A DNA stretch of 64,000 nucleotides, taken from the NCBI RefSeq assembly GCF_014649915.1, contig NZ_BMTY01000004.1, forward strand, positions 185,624 to 249,623, given 5' to 3'. Numbering within the stretch: the first letter of the stretch is position 1; each line of letters opens with the position of its first letter. The notes under the pieces were generated by a model. That model was not told the origin of the DNA, ran no database searches, and saw only the letters and a program-made list of their open reading frames with translations. Made by a program: the position numbers and the translations under genes. Shown here one piece after another: positions 51,364-61,647 of this stretch. The stretch comes from Streptomyces toxytricini. GTDB lineage: Bacteria; Actinomycetota; Actinomycetes; Streptomycetales; Streptomycetaceae.

Positions 51364-52650
51364 GTGGCACGCATCGGTGACGGCGGCGACCTGCTCAAGT
51401 GCTCGTTCTGCGGAAAGAGCCAGAAGCAGGTGAAGAAGCTCATCGCAGGACCCGGTGTCTACATCTGCGACGAGTGCATCGACCTCTGCAACGAGATCAT
51501 CGAGGAGGAGCTCGCCGAGACCTCCGAGGTGCGGTGGGAGGAACTCCCCAAGCCTCGCGAGATCTACGAGTTCCTGGAGAGCTACGTCGTCGGCCAGGAG
51601 CCGGCGAAGAAGGCGCTCTCCGTCGCGGTCTACAACCACTACAAGCGCGTCCAGGCCGGCGAGAACGGCGGTGCGCAGGGCCGGGACGACGCGATCGAGC
51701 TGGCCAAGTCCAACATCCTGCTGCTGGGCCCCACCGGCTCCGGCAAGACGCTGCTGGCGCAGACGCTCGCCCGGATGCTGAACGTCCCGTTCGCCATCGC
51801 GGACGCCACAGCGCTGACCGAGGCGGGGTACGTCGGCGAAGACGTCGAGAACATCCTCCTGAAGCTGATCCAGGCCGCCGACTACGACGTCAAGAAGGCC
51901 GAGACCGGCATCATCTACATCGACGAGATCGACAAGGTCGCCCGCAAGAGCGAGAACCCGTCGATCACGCGCGACGTCAGCGGCGAGGGCGTGCAGCAGG
52001 CCCTTCTGAAGATCCTGGAGGGCACCACCGCCTCGGTGCCGCCGCAGGGCGGGCGCAAGCACCCGCACCAGGAGTTCATCCAAATCGACACGACGAACGT
52101 GCTGTTCATCGTGGGCGGTGCCTTCGCCGGCCTGGAGAAGATCATCGAGGCCCGGGCGGGCGCCAAGGGCATCGGCTTCGGCGCGACGATCCGCTCGAAG
52201 CGGGAGATCGAGGCGAGCGACCAGTTCCAGGAGGTCATGCCGGAGGACCTGGTGAAGTTCGGGATGATCCCCGAGTTCATCGGCCGCCTCCCGGTCATCA
52301 CCTCGGTGCACAACCTGGACCGCGAGGCGCTGCTCCAGATCCTCGTCGAGCCGCGGAACGCGCTGGTGAAGCAGTACCAGCGGCTGTTCGAACTCGACGG
52401 CGTCGAGCTGGACTTCGAGCGCGAGGCCCTGGAGGCCATCGCGGACCAGGCGATCCTCCGCCAGACCGGTGCGCGCGGGCTCCGCGCCATCATGGAGGAG
52501 GTGCTGATGTCGGTGATGTACGAGGTGCCGTCCCGCAAGGACGTGGCGCGCGTGGTCATCACGGCGGACGTCGTCCGCTCCAACGTCAACCCGACGCTGG
52601 TCCCGCGGATCGTCCCGAAGGACCAGGGCCCGCAGGAGAAGTCGGCGTAA
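51364..52650 (+). CDS. clpX: ATP-dependent Clp protease ATPase subunit ClpX
   Basis: 428 aa. The N-terminal C4 zinc-binding domain (KCSFCGKS...[10 protein letters not shown], about 12-46) binds adaptors. The AAA+ core has Walker A GPTGSGKT (about 124), pore loop GYVGED, Walker [10 protein letters not shown], and the IGF loop (KGIGFGA) that docks into Clp[13 protein letters not shown] and the arginine sensor [11 protein letters not shown] complete it. GTG 51364 follows GAAGGGGAAG. It unfolds substrates and feeds them to ClpP1P2. It ends in an exceptionally long perfect hairpin that stops transcription towards the convergent gene. Confidence 0.96.
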   Translation: MARIGDGGDLLKCSFCGKSQKQVKKLIAGPGVYICDECIDLCNEIIEEELAETSEVRWEELPKPREIYEFLESYVVGQEPAKKALSVAVYNHYKRVQAGENGGAQGRDDAIELAKSNILLLGPTGSGKTLLAQTLARMLNVPFAIADATALTEAGYVGEDVENILLKLIQAADYDVKKAETGIIYIDEIDKVARKSENPSITRDVSGEGVQQALLKILEGTTASVPPQGGRKHPHQEFIQIDTTNVLFIVGGAFAGLEKIIEARAGAKGIGFGATIRSKREIEASDQFQEVMPEDLVKFGMIPEFIGRLPVITSVHNLDREALLQILVEPRNALVKQYQRLFELDGVELDFEREALEAIADQAILRQTGARGLRAIMEEVLMSVMYEVPSRKDVARVVITADVVRSNVNPTLVPRIVPKDQGPQEKSA

Positions 52651-52653
52651 CGA

Positions 52654-52725
52654 CCGCCACCCGAACGAACGAGGAGGGGCGCCCCGGACAGCCGGGGCGC
52701 CCCTCCTCGTTCGTTCGGGTGGCGG
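52654..52725. terminator. Exceptionally long bidirectional terminator between clpX and the Pro-rich protein gene
   Basis: A perfect 34-bp stem (52654-52687 with 52692-52725) and an ACAG loop, starting 4 bp after the clpX stop and ending 16 bp from the convergent stop. It contains the repeat GAACGAACGAGGAGG in the left arm and its complement in the right. Confidence 0.92.
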
Positions 52726-52740
52726 GCCGTCGCCGCGGGA

Positions 52741-53715
52741 TCAGGCCTTGGTGCGCGAGGTGTTGTAGAGCTTGGCTGCCAGCTTGCTGAGCTCCTCCTG
52801 CGTGCCCTGGCTGCCGCCGGTCAGAACCGTCGTCTGGTCCATGTGGTTGACCGCGCCGAGGGTGGAGTAGTCGCTCCAGACGCAGGTCGGAACCACGAGG
52901 GAGCTGGGCTCTCCCGGCTTGGTCGTCTTCGTCGTGCTCATCTTGACGTCGACGCACTTCATGACGGCGCCCTTGAAGCCGTCCGGGGTGAACGACTTGG
53001 GCGTGCCCACCTTTTCGTACTTCAGGCCCAGCTTGTCGGTCTCCGGGTTCGGCGCGCCGATCTGGGCGAAGTAGGCGTCGAGGGCCCGCTCCGGGTCGGC
53101 GATCTGGCCCCAGAAGCCGTTGGCGGTCAGCTGCTTGGCCTTGCCCTTCACGCCGTTCAGGTACTGCGAGCTCGCCTGGTGGGGGTCCTTGATGCCGATG
53201 GCCTCGGCCTTGGTCTTCTGGTCGGCCGACATCGGGGTGTCCCCGCTCGACGTTCCGACCGCCTTCTCGTTCTTCGCGTACGCGTCGACCGAGGCGGGGA
53301 AGGCGAGCTTCTGACCCTTCGTCGCCTCGTCGATCGTGCCGGCCGAGCCGCCGCCCAGGAGGTACCAGCCGCCGCCCGCGATCACCGCCACCGCGGCGAC
53401 CACCGCGATGACCACGCCGGCCTTCGACTTCTTCGGCGGCTGGCCGCCGTACGGGGGCTGCGGGGGCATGCCCGGCTGCTGGTAGCCGTACGGCGGGGGC
53501 TGCTGCTGGGGGAAGCCCATCGGGGCCGTCGGCGGCTGCGGGGGGTAGCCCGGGGCGGGCTGCGGGGGCTGCTGCGGGTAGCCGTAGCCCGGCTGCGCGG
53601 CCGGCGGCTGGCCGTACGGGCCGGGCTGCCCCGGCGGGGGCGGGGGCGGGGCCCCGTACGGTCCCGGCTGCTGCTGCGGCGGGCCCCCGTACGGCCCCGG
53701 CTGGTTGTAGCTCAT
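52741..53715 (-). CDS. Membrane-anchored protein with a Pro/Gly/Tyr/Gln-rich head, unknown function
   Basis: 324 aa from ATG 53715, preceded by a GGGGGACGAGGG stretch. Residues 2-95 are a low-complexity PGPYG/QQPPQ/YGYPQQ region typical of cytoplasmic tails. One transmembrane helix follows near 100-120 ([25 protein letters not shown]), then an extracytoplasmic domain of about 200 residues with conserved-looking pairs (Cys in MKCVDVKM and PTCVWSDY may form a disulfide). I recognise no enzymatic family. Architecturally it resembles many actinobacterial sensors and secretion-linked proteins. It is divergent from valS. Confidence 0.72.
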   Translation of the reverse strand: MSYNQPGPYGGPPQQQPGPYGAPPPPPPGQPGPYGQPPAAQPGYGYPQQPPQPAPGYPPQPPTAPMGFPQQQPPPYGYQQPGMPPQPPYGGQPPKKSKAGVVIAVVAAVAVIAGGGWYLLGGGSAGTIDEATKGQKLAFPASVDAYAKNEKAVGTSSGDTPMSADQKTKAEAIGIKDPHQASSQYLNGVKGKAKQLTANGFWGQIADPERALDAYFAQIGAPNPETDKLGLKYEKVGTPKSFTPDGFKGAVMKCVDVKMSTTKTTKPGEPSSLVVPTCVWSDYSTLGAVNHMDQTTVLTGGSQGTQEELSKLAAKLYNTSRTKA

Positions 53716-53829
53716 GCCCTCGTCCCCCTTCAGGATGTTTATGCGCTCCACACATCCTGGCCCACGCGGGCCGGGCGCAGGCCCCCGGGCCCCCTGATTA
53801 CCGGTTTCAGTACCGGACCGTTACGCCTC

Positions 53830-53844
53830 TAAACTGTGCCCGTG
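53830..53844 (+). promoter_or_regulatory. Leaderless promoter: TAAACT then GTG start of valS
   Basis: TAAACT (53830-53835) ends six bases before GTG 53842. No ribosome site is present. An earlier GTG at 53836 directly abuts the box and could not be on this transcript, so the box also decides the start. Confidence 0.6.
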
Positions 53845-56463
53845 ACCGAGAACACGCAGACACCCAGCAGCCCCAACTCCGAACTGCCGACCCAGTACGC
53901 GCCGGCCGAGGTAGAGGGGGAGCTCTACGAGCGCTGGGTAGAGCGTGGGTACTTCACCGCCGACGCGGCGAGCGAGAAGCCCGCGTACACCATCGTCATC
54001 CCCCCGCCGAACGTCACCGGCTCCCTCCACCTGGGCCACGCCTTCCAGCACACGCTCATGGACGCCCTGACGCGCCGCAAGCGCATGCAGGGCTACGAGG
54101 CCCTGTGGCTGCCCGGCATGGACCACGCCGGCATCGCCACCCAGAACAAGGTCGAGCAGCAGCTCGCCGAGGAGGGCAAGTCCCGCCACGACCTGGGCCG
54201 CGAGGAGTTCGTCGAGCGCGTCTGGCAGTGGAAGGAGGAGTACGGCGGCAAGATCCTCGGCCAGATGCGCCGCCTCGGCGACGGCGTCGACTGGTCGCGC
54301 GAGCGGTTCACCATGGACGAGGGCCTGTCCAAGGCCGTCCAGACGATCTTCAAGAAGCTCTACGACGACGAGCTGATCTACCGCGCCGAGCGCATCATCA
54401 ACTGGTGCCCGCGCTGCCTGACCGCCATCTCCGACATCGAGGTGGAGTACCAGGAGGACGCCGGCGAGCTCGTCTCCATCCGGTACGGCGAGGGCGAGGA
54501 CTCCCTGGTCGTCGCGACGACCCGCGCCGAGACGATGCTGGGCGACACCGCCGTCGCCGTCCACCCGGACGACGAGCGCTACCGGCACCTCGTCGGCAAG
54601 CAGATCAAGCTGCCGCTGACCGACCGCACCATCCCGGTCGTCGCCGACACGCACGTCGACCCCGAGTTCGGCACCGGCGCCGTCAAGGTGACCCCGGCGC
54701 ACGACCCGAACGACTTCGCGATCGGCCAGCGCCACGACCTGCCCTCCATGACGATCATGGACGAGCACGGCGTCATCACCGTCCACGGCCCCTTCCTCGG
54801 CCTGGACCGCTACGAGGCCCGCTCCGCCGTCGTCGGCGCCCTGCGCGAGCAGGGCCGGATCGTCGCCGAGAAGCGCCCGTACATGCACTCCGTCGGCCAC
54901 TGCTCGCGCTGCAAGACGACCGTCGAGCCGCGCCTGTCCATGCAGTGGTGGGTCAACGTCAAGCCGCTGGCCAAGGCCGCCGGCGACGCCGTCCGCGACG
55001 GCCGCGTCAAGATCCACCCCGAGGACATGTCGAAGCGCTACTTCGACTGGGTCGACAACATGAACGACTGGTGCATCTCGCGCCAGCTGTGGTGGGGCCA
55101 CCGGATCCCGATCTGGTACGGCCCGGACGGCGAGATCGTCTGCGTCGGCCCCGACGAGCAGCCGCCGGCGGGCGAGGGCTGGCACCAGGACACCGACGTC
55201 CTCGACACGTGGTTCTCCTCCGGCCTGTGGCCGTTCTCCACGCTCGGCTGGCCGGAGAAGACCCCGGACCTGGTGAAGTTCTACTCCACCGACGTCCTGC
55301 TGACCGGCCACGACATCATCTTCTTCTGGGTCGCCCGGATGATGATGTTCGGCCTGTACGCGATGGACGGCGAGGCCCCGTTCAAGACCATCGCCCTGAC
55401 CGGACTGGTCCGCGACGAGCGCGGCAAGAAGATGTCGAAGTCCTTCGGCAACGTCGTCGACCCCCTGGACTGGATGGACAAGTACGGCTCCGACGCCGTC
55501 CGCTTCACCCTGGCCAAGGGCGCCAACCCCGGCACCGACGTCCCGATCGGCGAGGACTGGGTCCAGGCGTCCCGGAACTTCGCCAACAAGATCTGGAACG
55601 CGACCCGCTTCGCGCTGATGAACGGCGCCACCGTCGAGGGCGAGCTGCCGCCGGCGGAGAAGCTGTCCGCCACCGACCGCTGGATCCTCTCCCGCCTCAA
55701 CAAGACGGTCGCGCAGGTCGACGCCTACTACGAGGACTTCCAGTTCGCGAAGCTCAGCGAGGCGCTGTACCACTTCGCGTGGGACGAGGTCTTCGACTGG
55801 TACGTCGAGCTGTCGAAGACGACGTTCTTCGCGGGAGGCGAGGGCGCCAAGGCCTCCGGCCGGGTCCTCGGCGAGGTCCTGGACGTCCTGATGCGGCTGC
55901 TGCACCCGGTCGTCCCGTTCGTCACCGAGACCCTGTGGACCACCCTGACCGGCCGCGAGTCCCTCGTGGTCGCCGAGTGGCCCGGCGACAGCGGTTTCCG
56001 CGACGAGGCCGCCGAGGCCGAGATCGGGAACCTCCAGCAGGTCGTCACCGAGGTCCGCCGCTTCCGCGCCGACCAGGGCCTGCAGCCGGGCCAGAAGGTC
56101 CCGGCCCGCCTCGACCTGGCCGGCACCCCGCTGGCCGCGCACGAGGCGGCCATCCGCCAGCTGCTGCGCCTCCAGCCGGAGGGCGAGGGCTTCAGCGCCA
56201 CCGCCACCCTGCCGGTCGGCGGCGCGACCGTCGCGCTCGACCTGTCGGGCACCATCGACGTGGACGCCGAGCGCAAGCGCCTCTCCAAGGACCTCGGGGC
56301 CGCGGAGAAGGAGAAGGCCCAGGCCGAGGCGAAGCTCGGGAACGAGGCCTTCCTGGCGAAGGCCCCCGACAACGTCGTGGACAAGATCAAGGGCCGTCTG
56401 GCCAAGGCCGAGGCGGACATCGCCCGCATCCAGGCCCAGCTGGCCGCGCTGCCCGCCGCCTGA
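53842..56463 (+). CDS. valS: Valyl-tRNA synthetase
   Basis: 873 aa. Charges tRNA-Val. The class I signature HIGH appears as HLGH ([11 protein letters not shown]), and KMSKS is intact ([10 protein letters not shown]). The editing domain ([20 protein letters not shown]) and the anticodon-binding domain are complete. A C-terminal coiled-coil arm ([34 protein letters not shown]) ends the protein. The first ten residues ([11 protein letters not shown]) match the streptomycete protein start from memory. A GC hairpin follows the stop. The next gene is an unrelated sensor kinase. Confidence 0.97.
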   Translation: MTENTQTPSSPNSELPTQYAPAEVEGELYERWVERGYFTADAASEKPAYTIVIPPPNVTGSLHLGHAFQHTLMDALTRRKRMQGYEALWLPGMDHAGIATQNKVEQQLAEEGKSRHDLGREEFVERVWQWKEEYGGKILGQMRRLGDGVDWSRERFTMDEGLSKAVQTIFKKLYDDELIYRAERIINWCPRCLTAISDIEVEYQEDAGELVSIRYGEGEDSLVVATTRAETMLGDTAVAVHPDDERYRHLVGKQIKLPLTDRTIPVVADTHVDPEFGTGAVKVTPAHDPNDFAIGQRHDLPSMTIMDEHGVITVHGPFLGLDRYEARSAVVGALREQGRIVAEKRPYMHSVGHCSRCKTTVEPRLSMQWWVNVKPLAKAAGDAVRDGRVKIHPEDMSKRYFDWVDNMNDWCISRQLWWGHRIPIWYGPDGEIVCVGPDEQPPAGEGWHQDTDVLDTWFSSGLWPFSTLGWPEKTPDLVKFYSTDVLLTGHDIIFFWVARMMMFGLYAMDGEAPFKTIALTGLVRDERGKKMSKSFGNVVDPLDWMDKYGSDAVRFTLAKGANPGTDVPIGEDWVQASRNFANKIWNATRFALMNGATVEGELPPAEKLSATDRWILSRLNKTVAQVDAYYEDFQFAKLSEALYHFAWDEVFDWYVELSKTTFFAGGEGAKASGRVLGEVLDVLMRLLHPVVPFVTETLWTTLTGRESLVVAEWPGDSGFRDEAAEAEIGNLQQVVTEVRRFRADQGLQPGQKVPARLDLAGTPLAAHEAAIRQLLRLQPEGEGFSATATLPVGGATVALDLSGTIDVDAERKRLSKDLGAAEKEKAQAEAKLGNEAFLAKAPDNVVDKIKGRLAKAEADIARIQAQLAALPAA

Positions 56464-56485
56464 CGGACCGCACCGCACGGCCACC

Positions 56486-56523
56486 GCAGGCCCCCGCACC
56501 GCACCAGCGGCGCGGGGGCCTGC
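56486..56523 (+). terminator. Terminator after valS
   Basis: 12-bp stem GCAGGCCCCCGC / GCGGGGGCCTGC extended by CCGC / GCGG after one mismatch, loop ACCA. Confidence 0.75.
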
Positions 56524-56624
56524 GCCGTACGGGGGAGTTCCCGGCGGGCGGCGTGCCGATTCTCACGCCCGCCGCCGCCCGCCGCCCGCCTCCTCCCCGT
56601 CCCCGACCGCGGAAGATGGACACC

Positions 56625-57788
56625 ATGCCCGTCAAGTCCGCCGTCCCGGCGTTCCACCGGGCCGCGGCGGCCGCCGCGGCCGCGGGCCGCCGTACCGCCG
56701 GCGCCTGGTGTGCGGGGCCGCAGCGGGCGCAGGACGTGCTCGCCGCCCTCGGCTGCCTGGCCCTGATGGCCCTCGACCTGCCGGGCCTCGCCGCCGCCGA
56801 CAACTCGCTGAGCGGGCCGCTGGCCGCCGCCGTGCTCGCCGCCGGGGCGGCGACGCTCCTGGTGCGGCGCCGCGCGCCGTGGATCGCGTACGCGACGGCC
56901 CTGCTGTTCCTCGGCTGGCTGCACGAGCTGACGCTGGTCCAGTTCGCCCTGTACTCGGTGGGCCGCTTCCGCGGGCGCCGGGCCGCCGTGCTCGCCACCG
57001 CCGGGTACGTGGCGTACGCGCTCGCCGTGTTCAGCGTGCCCGGCTGGCCCGAGCCGCGGGCCCAGACCCTCAGCGCGTACGCGAGCCTCGTCGTGCCGAT
57101 CGGGGTGCTCGCCTCGGTCGTCGGGGTCGCCGCCTCCCGCCACGACCTGGTGCGCGAGCTGGAGGCCCGGCGGGCGGAGGCGGCCGTGCTCCAGGCGGTC
57201 CAGGAGGAGCGCACCTCGGTCGGCCGGGACGTCCACGACTTCGTCGGCCGCGAGCTGACCCTGCTGACGGTCCGCTCCGAGGTGCTGTCGCTGCGGGCCC
57301 GCGGATCGGCGTACGGCAAGGACTTCGCGGAGCTGGCGGACACCGCGCGACGGGCCCACCTCGCCCTCAACGAGATCATCGTGCAGCGCGGCGGCCCCTC
57401 CGCCACCCCGGGCCTCGACGGGCTGGCCGCGCTCGCCGAGGAGAGCGGCCGGGCCGGCTCGCCGGTGCGCATGGAGCTGGACCCGCAGGTGCACGGGCTG
57501 TCGCCGCTGCGGCAGGCCGCCGTCTACCGGGTGGTGCAGGAGTGCCTGACCAACGCGGCCAAGCACGCCCGGGGCGAGACCGTCGACGTCCGGATCGAGG
57601 CGGACGGCGGACAGCTGCGGATCTCGGTGAGCAACCCGCTGCCGGCCGGGCTCCCGGCCCGCGCGCCGGTCTCGGCGGGCTCGGGTACCGCGAGCATGGC
57701 GGAACGCGTCGGCAGCATGGGCGGCACCCTGACGGCCACCCGGACGGGCGACGCGTACGAGGTCGTCGCCACCTTCCCGCGCGGGTAG
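56625..57788 (+). CDS. Orphan NarL-type sensor histidine kinase
   Basis: 387 aa from ATG 56625, with GGAAG nine bases upstream; ATG 56616 is the alternative. Several membrane helices in the first 190 residues (ALGCLALMALDLPG...; LYSVGRF...; ASLVVPIGVLASVVGVAAS) form an intramembrane sensor. The HisKA_3 dimerisation helix carries the phospho-acceptor His in SVGRDVHDFVGRELTLL. In the ATPase domain the N-box QECLTNAAKHA is present, and the G-box-like end is GSGTASMAERVGSMGG. The DxGxG box is replaced by SNPLPAG. No response regulator gene is adjacent, so the partner is elsewhere. Confidence 0.82.
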   Translation: MPVKSAVPAFHRAAAAAAAAGRRTAGAWCAGPQRAQDVLAALGCLALMALDLPGLAAADNSLSGPLAAAVLAAGAATLLVRRRAPWIAYATALLFLGWLHELTLVQFALYSVGRFRGRRAAVLATAGYVAYALAVFSVPGWPEPRAQTLSAYASLVVPIGVLASVVGVAASRHDLVRELEARRAEAAVLQAVQEERTSVGRDVHDFVGRELTLLTVRSEVLSLRARGSAYGKDFAELADTARRAHLALNEIIVQRGGPSATPGLDGLAALAEESGRAGSPVRMELDPQVHGLSPLRQAAVYRVVQECLTNAAKHARGETVDVRIEADGGQLRISVSNPLPAGLPARAPVSAGSGTASMAERVGSMGGTLTATRTGDAYEVVATFPRG

Positions 57789-57874
57789 GCCTCCGACGTC
57801 CGGGGCGATACGGTCGGAACGCCCACAGGAACGGCCGAAGTGCCCGGGTCGGAAGCCGCGCCGGCCCGCGTCCG

Positions 57875-57889
57875 TAAACTGGGCCTGTG
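57875..57889 (+). promoter_or_regulatory. Leaderless promoter: TAAACT then GTG start of folC
   Basis: The same TAAACT-N6-GTG arrangement as at valS: box at 57875-57880 and GTG at 57887. No ribosome site. Confidence 0.6.
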
Positions 57890-59416
57890 AGTGAGCAGCA
57901 GCCCGAGGGCCACGGCCCCGACGACCGCGACGACACCCTCGACATGTTCGACCGGATCGTGGCCGAAGAGTCCGAGCGCGACCCCGACCTGGCGGTGATC
58001 GAGGCCGGCAGCCGCACCCTGCGCGCCCAGGCCGGACCGCCGCAGGGCGACGCGGTGCCCGCCGAGCCCCTCGACCCCGAGGTGGCCGCGGCCCTGCGGG
58101 AGGTCGAGCAGGAGCTCTCCACCCGCTGGGGCGAGACGAAGCTGGAGCCGTCCGTGTCGCGGATCGCCGCGCTGATGGACGTCCTCGGCGAGCCGCAGCG
58201 CGCCTACCCGACCATCCACGTCACCGGCACCAACGGCAAGACCAGCACGGCCCGCATGATCGAGGCCCTGCTGAACGCCTTCGACCTGCGCACCGGCCGG
58301 TACACCAGCCCGCACGTGCAGTCCGTCACCGAGCGGATCAGCCTGGACGGGGCGCCGATCACGGCCGAGCGGTTCGTGGAGACCTACCGCGACATCAAGC
58401 CGTACGTGGAGATGGTCGACGCCGCGCAGGAGTACCGGCTGTCCTTCTTCGAGGTGCTCACCGCAATGGCGTACGCGGCGTTCGCGGACGCCCCGGTCGA
58501 CGTCGCCGTCGTCGAGGTCGGCATGGGCGGCACCTGGGACGCGACGAACGTGATCGACGCCGCGGTCGCGGTCATCACCCCGATCAGCCTGGACCACACC
58601 GACCGGCTCGGCTCGACCCCGGGCGAGATCGCGGGGGAGAAGGGCGGCGTCGTCAAGCAGGACGCCACCGTCATCCTGGCCCAGCAGCCGGTGGACGCGG
58701 CGCAGGTGCTGCTGAAGAGGGCCGTCGAGGTCGACGCGACGGTCGCCCGCGAGGGCATGGAGTTCGGCGTCGTCTCCCGCGAGGTCGCGGTCGGCGGGCA
58801 GATGCTGACGCTGCGCGGCATGGGCGGCGAGTACGACGGGATCTTCCTGCCGCTGCACGGCGCGCACATGGCGCACAACGCGGCGGTGGCGCTGGCCGCG
58901 GTCGAGGCGTTCTTCGGCGTCGGCCGGGAGGCCGCGCGGGAGCTGGACGCCGACACGGTGCGCCGGGCGTTCGCGTCGGTGGCCTCGCCGGGCCGCATGG
59001 AGGTCGTCCGCCGCAGCCCCACGGTCATCCTGGACGCGGCGCACAACCCGGCGGGCGCGCAGGTGACGGCCGAGGCGGTCACCGAGGCCTTCGGCTTCAG
59101 CCGGCTCATCGGCGTCGTCGCCGCCAGCGAGGGCAAGGACGTCCGCGGGGTGTTCGAGGCCTTCGAGCCGATCTTCGCGGAGGTCGTGGTCACCGCGAAC
59201 ACCAGCCACCGGGCGATGTCGGCGGACGAGCTGGCGGCCATCGCGGTCGAGGTGTTCGGCCCCGACCGGGTCCAGGTCGAGCCGCGGCTGGACGACGCCC
59301 TGGAGGCCGCCATCACCCTGGCGGAGGAAGAGGGCGAGTACGGAGGGGCCGGCGTCCTGGTCACCGGCTCCGTGATCACGGTGGGCGAGGCCCGCCTGCT
59401 GCTGAAGAGGGGCTGA
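57887..59416 (+). CDS. folC: Bifunctional folylpolyglutamate synthase / dihydrofolate synthase
   Basis: 509 aa. Adds glutamate to dihydropteroate and to folates in the cytoplasm. A Mur-ligase-type P-loop is visible (HVTGTNGKTSTARMIEAL), then YTSPHVQSVTERIS, the metal-binding VEVGMGGTWDATNV and the C-terminal substrate domain (VILDAAHNPAGAQVTAEAV). A 75-residue acidic N-terminal extension (GPDDRDDTLDMFDRIVAEESERDPDL) precedes the catalytic fold, as in other streptomycetes. A DUF4233 gene follows three bases later. Confidence 0.95.
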   Translation: MSEQQPEGHGPDDRDDTLDMFDRIVAEESERDPDLAVIEAGSRTLRAQAGPPQGDAVPAEPLDPEVAAALREVEQELSTRWGETKLEPSVSRIAALMDVLGEPQRAYPTIHVTGTNGKTSTARMIEALLNAFDLRTGRYTSPHVQSVTERISLDGAPITAERFVETYRDIKPYVEMVDAAQEYRLSFFEVLTAMAYAAFADAPVDVAVVEVGMGGTWDATNVIDAAVAVITPISLDHTDRLGSTPGEIAGEKGGVVKQDATVILAQQPVDAAQVLLKRAVEVDATVAREGMEFGVVSREVAVGGQMLTLRGMGGEYDGIFLPLHGAHMAHNAAVALAAVEAFFGVGREAARELDADTVRRAFASVASPGRMEVVRRSPTVILDAAHNPAGAQVTAEAVTEAFGFSRLIGVVAASEGKDVRGVFEAFEPIFAEVVVTANTSHRAMSADELAAIAVEVFGPDRVQVEPRLDDALEAAITLAEEEGEYGGAGVLVTGSVITVGEARLLLKRG

Positions 59417-59419
59417 CGG

Positions 59420-59761
59420 ATGCGCACGCTGTGTGCGAGCACCCTGATCGCGGAATTCTTCGTGATCGGGTTCGCCGGGCTGGTCGCCATGAAGGGCGAC
59501 CTGTCGCAGGCCACGGTCTGGACGGTCTGCGGGATCGCGATGCTGCTGTCGTTGCTGCTGTGCGGGATGCTGTCGCGCCCCGGCGCGGTGCAGATCGGCT
59601 GGGCGCTGCAGATCGGGCTGATCGCGAGCGGCTTCGTCGTGCCGACGATGTTCTTCCTCGGGGCGGTCTTCGCCGGCCTGTGGTGGTGCTCGGTCCACTA
59701 CGGGCGCAAGATCGACGAGGCCAAGGCCCGCTGGGCCGCGCAGGGCGAGGCCCAGGCCTGA
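59420..59761 (+). CDS. DUF4233 membrane protein
   Basis: 113 aa with four membrane helices (TLIAEFFVIGFAGLVAMKG; VCGIAMLLSLLLCGML; WALQIGLIASGFVVP; MFFLGAVFAGLWWCSVHYG). The family regularly follows folC in actinobacteria, here by only three bases, so the two are co-translated. Its role is unknown; helping folate uptake or anchoring is speculation. The tail is hydrophilic (KIDEAKARWAAQGEAQA). Confidence 0.9.
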   Translation: MRTLCASTLIAEFFVIGFAGLVAMKGDLSQATVWTVCGIAMLLSLLLCGMLSRPGAVQIGWALQIGLIASGFVVPTMFFLGAVFAGLWWCSVHYGRKIDEAKARWAAQGEAQA

Positions 59762-59884
59762 GGCCGGGGGCGGGGGCGGGCCCCGGGAGGCAGGCGGAAG
59801 CGGTACCCGGTCCGGGTGCCGGCGGCCCCCGGCGCTCCCTGTAGCCTCGTACCACCGCACCCGTTTGCCGCAAGGAGCCGCAAC

Positions 59885-60295
59885 ATGTCCCAGCGCACGC
59901 TCGTCATCCTCAAGCCCGACGCGGTGAAGAGGGGACTGGTCGGCGAGATCATCGGCCGCATCGAGCGGAAGGCCGGCTGGACGATTCCCGCCATGGAGCT
60001 GCGCACGCTGGACCAGGAGACCCTGGAGGCCCACTACGGCGAGCACAAGGGCAAGGTCTTCTACGAGCCGCTCATGGGCTTCATGGCGAGCGGCCCGGTC
60101 GTCGTCCTCGTGGTCGAGGGCGAGCGGGCCATCGAGGGCGTCCGGCAGCTGGCCGGCCCGACCGACCCGATCGCCGCGGCGCCCGGCTCCATCCGGGGGG
60201 ACTTCGGGACCATCGTCCGCGAGAACCTGATCCACGCGTCGGACTCGCAGGAGTCCGCGGAGCGCGAGCTGAAGCTGTTCTTCCCCGCGCTGTGA
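59885..60295 (+). CDS. ndk: Nucleoside diphosphate kinase
   Basis: 136 aa. Balances NTP and dNTP pools by ping-pong transfer through a phospho-His. The signature NLIHASDSQESAERELKLFF contains the catalytic His (about 117). RTLVILKPDAVKRGLVGEIIGRIE opens the protein. The start ATG 59885 has AAGGAG eight bases upstream. Length and motifs are standard. A hairpin follows. Confidence 0.97.
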   Translation: MSQRTLVILKPDAVKRGLVGEIIGRIERKAGWTIPAMELRTLDQETLEAHYGEHKGKVFYEPLMGFMASGPVVVLVVEGERAIEGVRQLAGPTDPIAAAPGSIRGDFGTIVRENLIHASDSQESAERELKLFFPAL

Positions 60296-60342
60296 CCCCG
60301 TCGCTCCTGACGTGACATCAGCCGAATAGCGCTCTCCACCTG

Positions 60343-60369
60343 GGGCGACCGAAGTAATTTCGGTCGCCC
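60343..60369 (+). terminator. Terminator after ndk
   Basis: Perfect 11-bp stem GGGCGACCGAA / TTCGGTCGCCC, loop GTAAT, followed by TTCGGTATA. It is within the 297-bp gap that also contains the mreB promoter. Confidence 0.8.
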
Positions 60370-60592
60370 TTCGGTATAGGGGGGCACCCGCGGGAACGCA
60401 TGGGCAGGACACGACGTCACCAGTAAGGGGGCGGGTATCCGTTCCGGCGGGATTGCCGGAGTCCCGTCGCGCGATGTGCGCACCCGCGGCACTACGATGG
60501 GGCCTCCACCCACACACCCACCTCGCCGACCTGACAGCAGCCGCTATCAACTGGAAGGCCAGACGCTCCTCATGGGGAACAAGGGGAACAAC
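60370..60592 (+). promoter_or_regulatory. mreB upstream region
   Basis: About 220 bp between the ndk terminator and the mreB start must carry the mre promoter(s). TATAGG-like and other A/T-rich fragments occur, but I could not choose a -10/-35 pair with confidence. The AAGGGG ribosome site precedes ATG 60593 by six bases. Confidence 0.35.
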
Positions 60593-61612
60593 ATGTCGTT
60601 CATCGGCCGTGACATGGCGATCGACCTCGGGACCGCCAACACGCTGGTGTACGTGAGGGGCCGGGGGATCGTCCTGAACGAGCCGTCCGTGGTCGCCATC
60701 AACACGAACACCGGTGGCATTCTGGCGGTCGGCTCCGAGGCGAAGAAGATGATCGGGCGCACGCCCGGGAACATCGTCGCCGTCAGGCCCCTCAAGGACG
60801 GCGTCATCGCCGACTTCGAGATCACCGAGCGGATGCTCCGGTACTTCATCCTCAAGATCCACAAGCGCCGCTACCTGGCCCGCCCGCGCGTCGTGGTCTG
60901 CGTCCCCTCCGGCATCACCGGGGTGGAGCGCCGCGCCGTCATCGAGGCGTCCACCCAGGCCGGCGCCCGTCAGGTCCACATCATCGAGGAGCCCATGGCC
61001 GCGGCCATCGGCTCGGGCCTCCCGGTCCACGAGGCCACCGGCAACATGGTCGTGGACATCGGCGGCGGCACCACGGAGGTCGCCGTCATCTCCCTCGGCG
61101 GAATCGTCACGGCCCAGTCCATCCGGGTCGCCGGCGACGAGCTGGACAACGCGATCATCCAGCACATCAAGAAGGAGTACAGCCTCCTCCTCGGTGAGCG
61201 CACCGCCGAGCAGATCAAGATCACGATCGGGTCGGCGTACGACCTCGACAAGGACGAGCACACCGAGATCCGCGGCCGCGACCTCGTCTCGGGCCTGCCC
61301 AAGACGGTCGTCATCTCGGCCGCCGAGGTCCGCAAGGCCATCGAGGAGCCGGTGAACGCGATCGTGGACGCGGTCAAGACGACCCTCGACAAGTGCCCGC
61401 CGGAGCTCTCCGGCGACATCATGGACCGCGGCATCGTCCTCACCGGCGGCGGCGCCCTGCTGCGCGGCCTCGACGAGCGGCTGCGCCGCGAGACGGGCAT
61501 GCCGATCCACATCGCCGAGGACCCCCTCGACTCCGTCGCGCTCGGCTCCGGCAAGTGCGTGGAGGAGTTCGAGGCGCTCCAGCAGGTCCTGGACGCCCAG
61601 CCCCGACGGTGA
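60593..61612 (+). CDS. mreB: Rod-shape determining actin homologue MreB
   Basis: 339 aa. Polymerises ATP-dependently under the membrane and, in Streptomyces, guides spore-wall synthesis. ATP-binding motifs are [46 protein letters not shown] and [18 protein letters not shown] 60593 (MSFIGRD) is chosen because AAGGGG lies six bases upstream; an in-frame ATG at 60572 would add seven residues. It heads the mreBCD-pbp cluster. A hairpin between mreB and mreC suggests uncoupled levels of the two. Confidence 0.97.
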   Translation: MSFIGRDMAIDLGTANTLVYVRGRGIVLNEPSVVAINTNTGGILAVGSEAKKMIGRTPGNIVAVRPLKDGVIADFEITERMLRYFILKIHKRRYLARPRVVVCVPSGITGVERRAVIEASTQAGARQVHIIEEPMAAAIGSGLPVHEATGNMVVDIGGGTTEVAVISLGGIVTAQSIRVAGDELDNAIIQHIKKEYSLLLGERTAEQIKITIGSAYDLDKDEHTEIRGRDLVSGLPKTVVISAAEVRKAIEEPVNAIVDAVKTTLDKCPPELSGDIMDRGIVLTGGGALLRGLDERLRRETGMPIHIAEDPLDSVALGSGKCVEEFEALQQVLDAQPRR

Positions 61613-61647
61613 CGCCAACCCCCTTGCGGGGCGGCGCGGAACACAAG

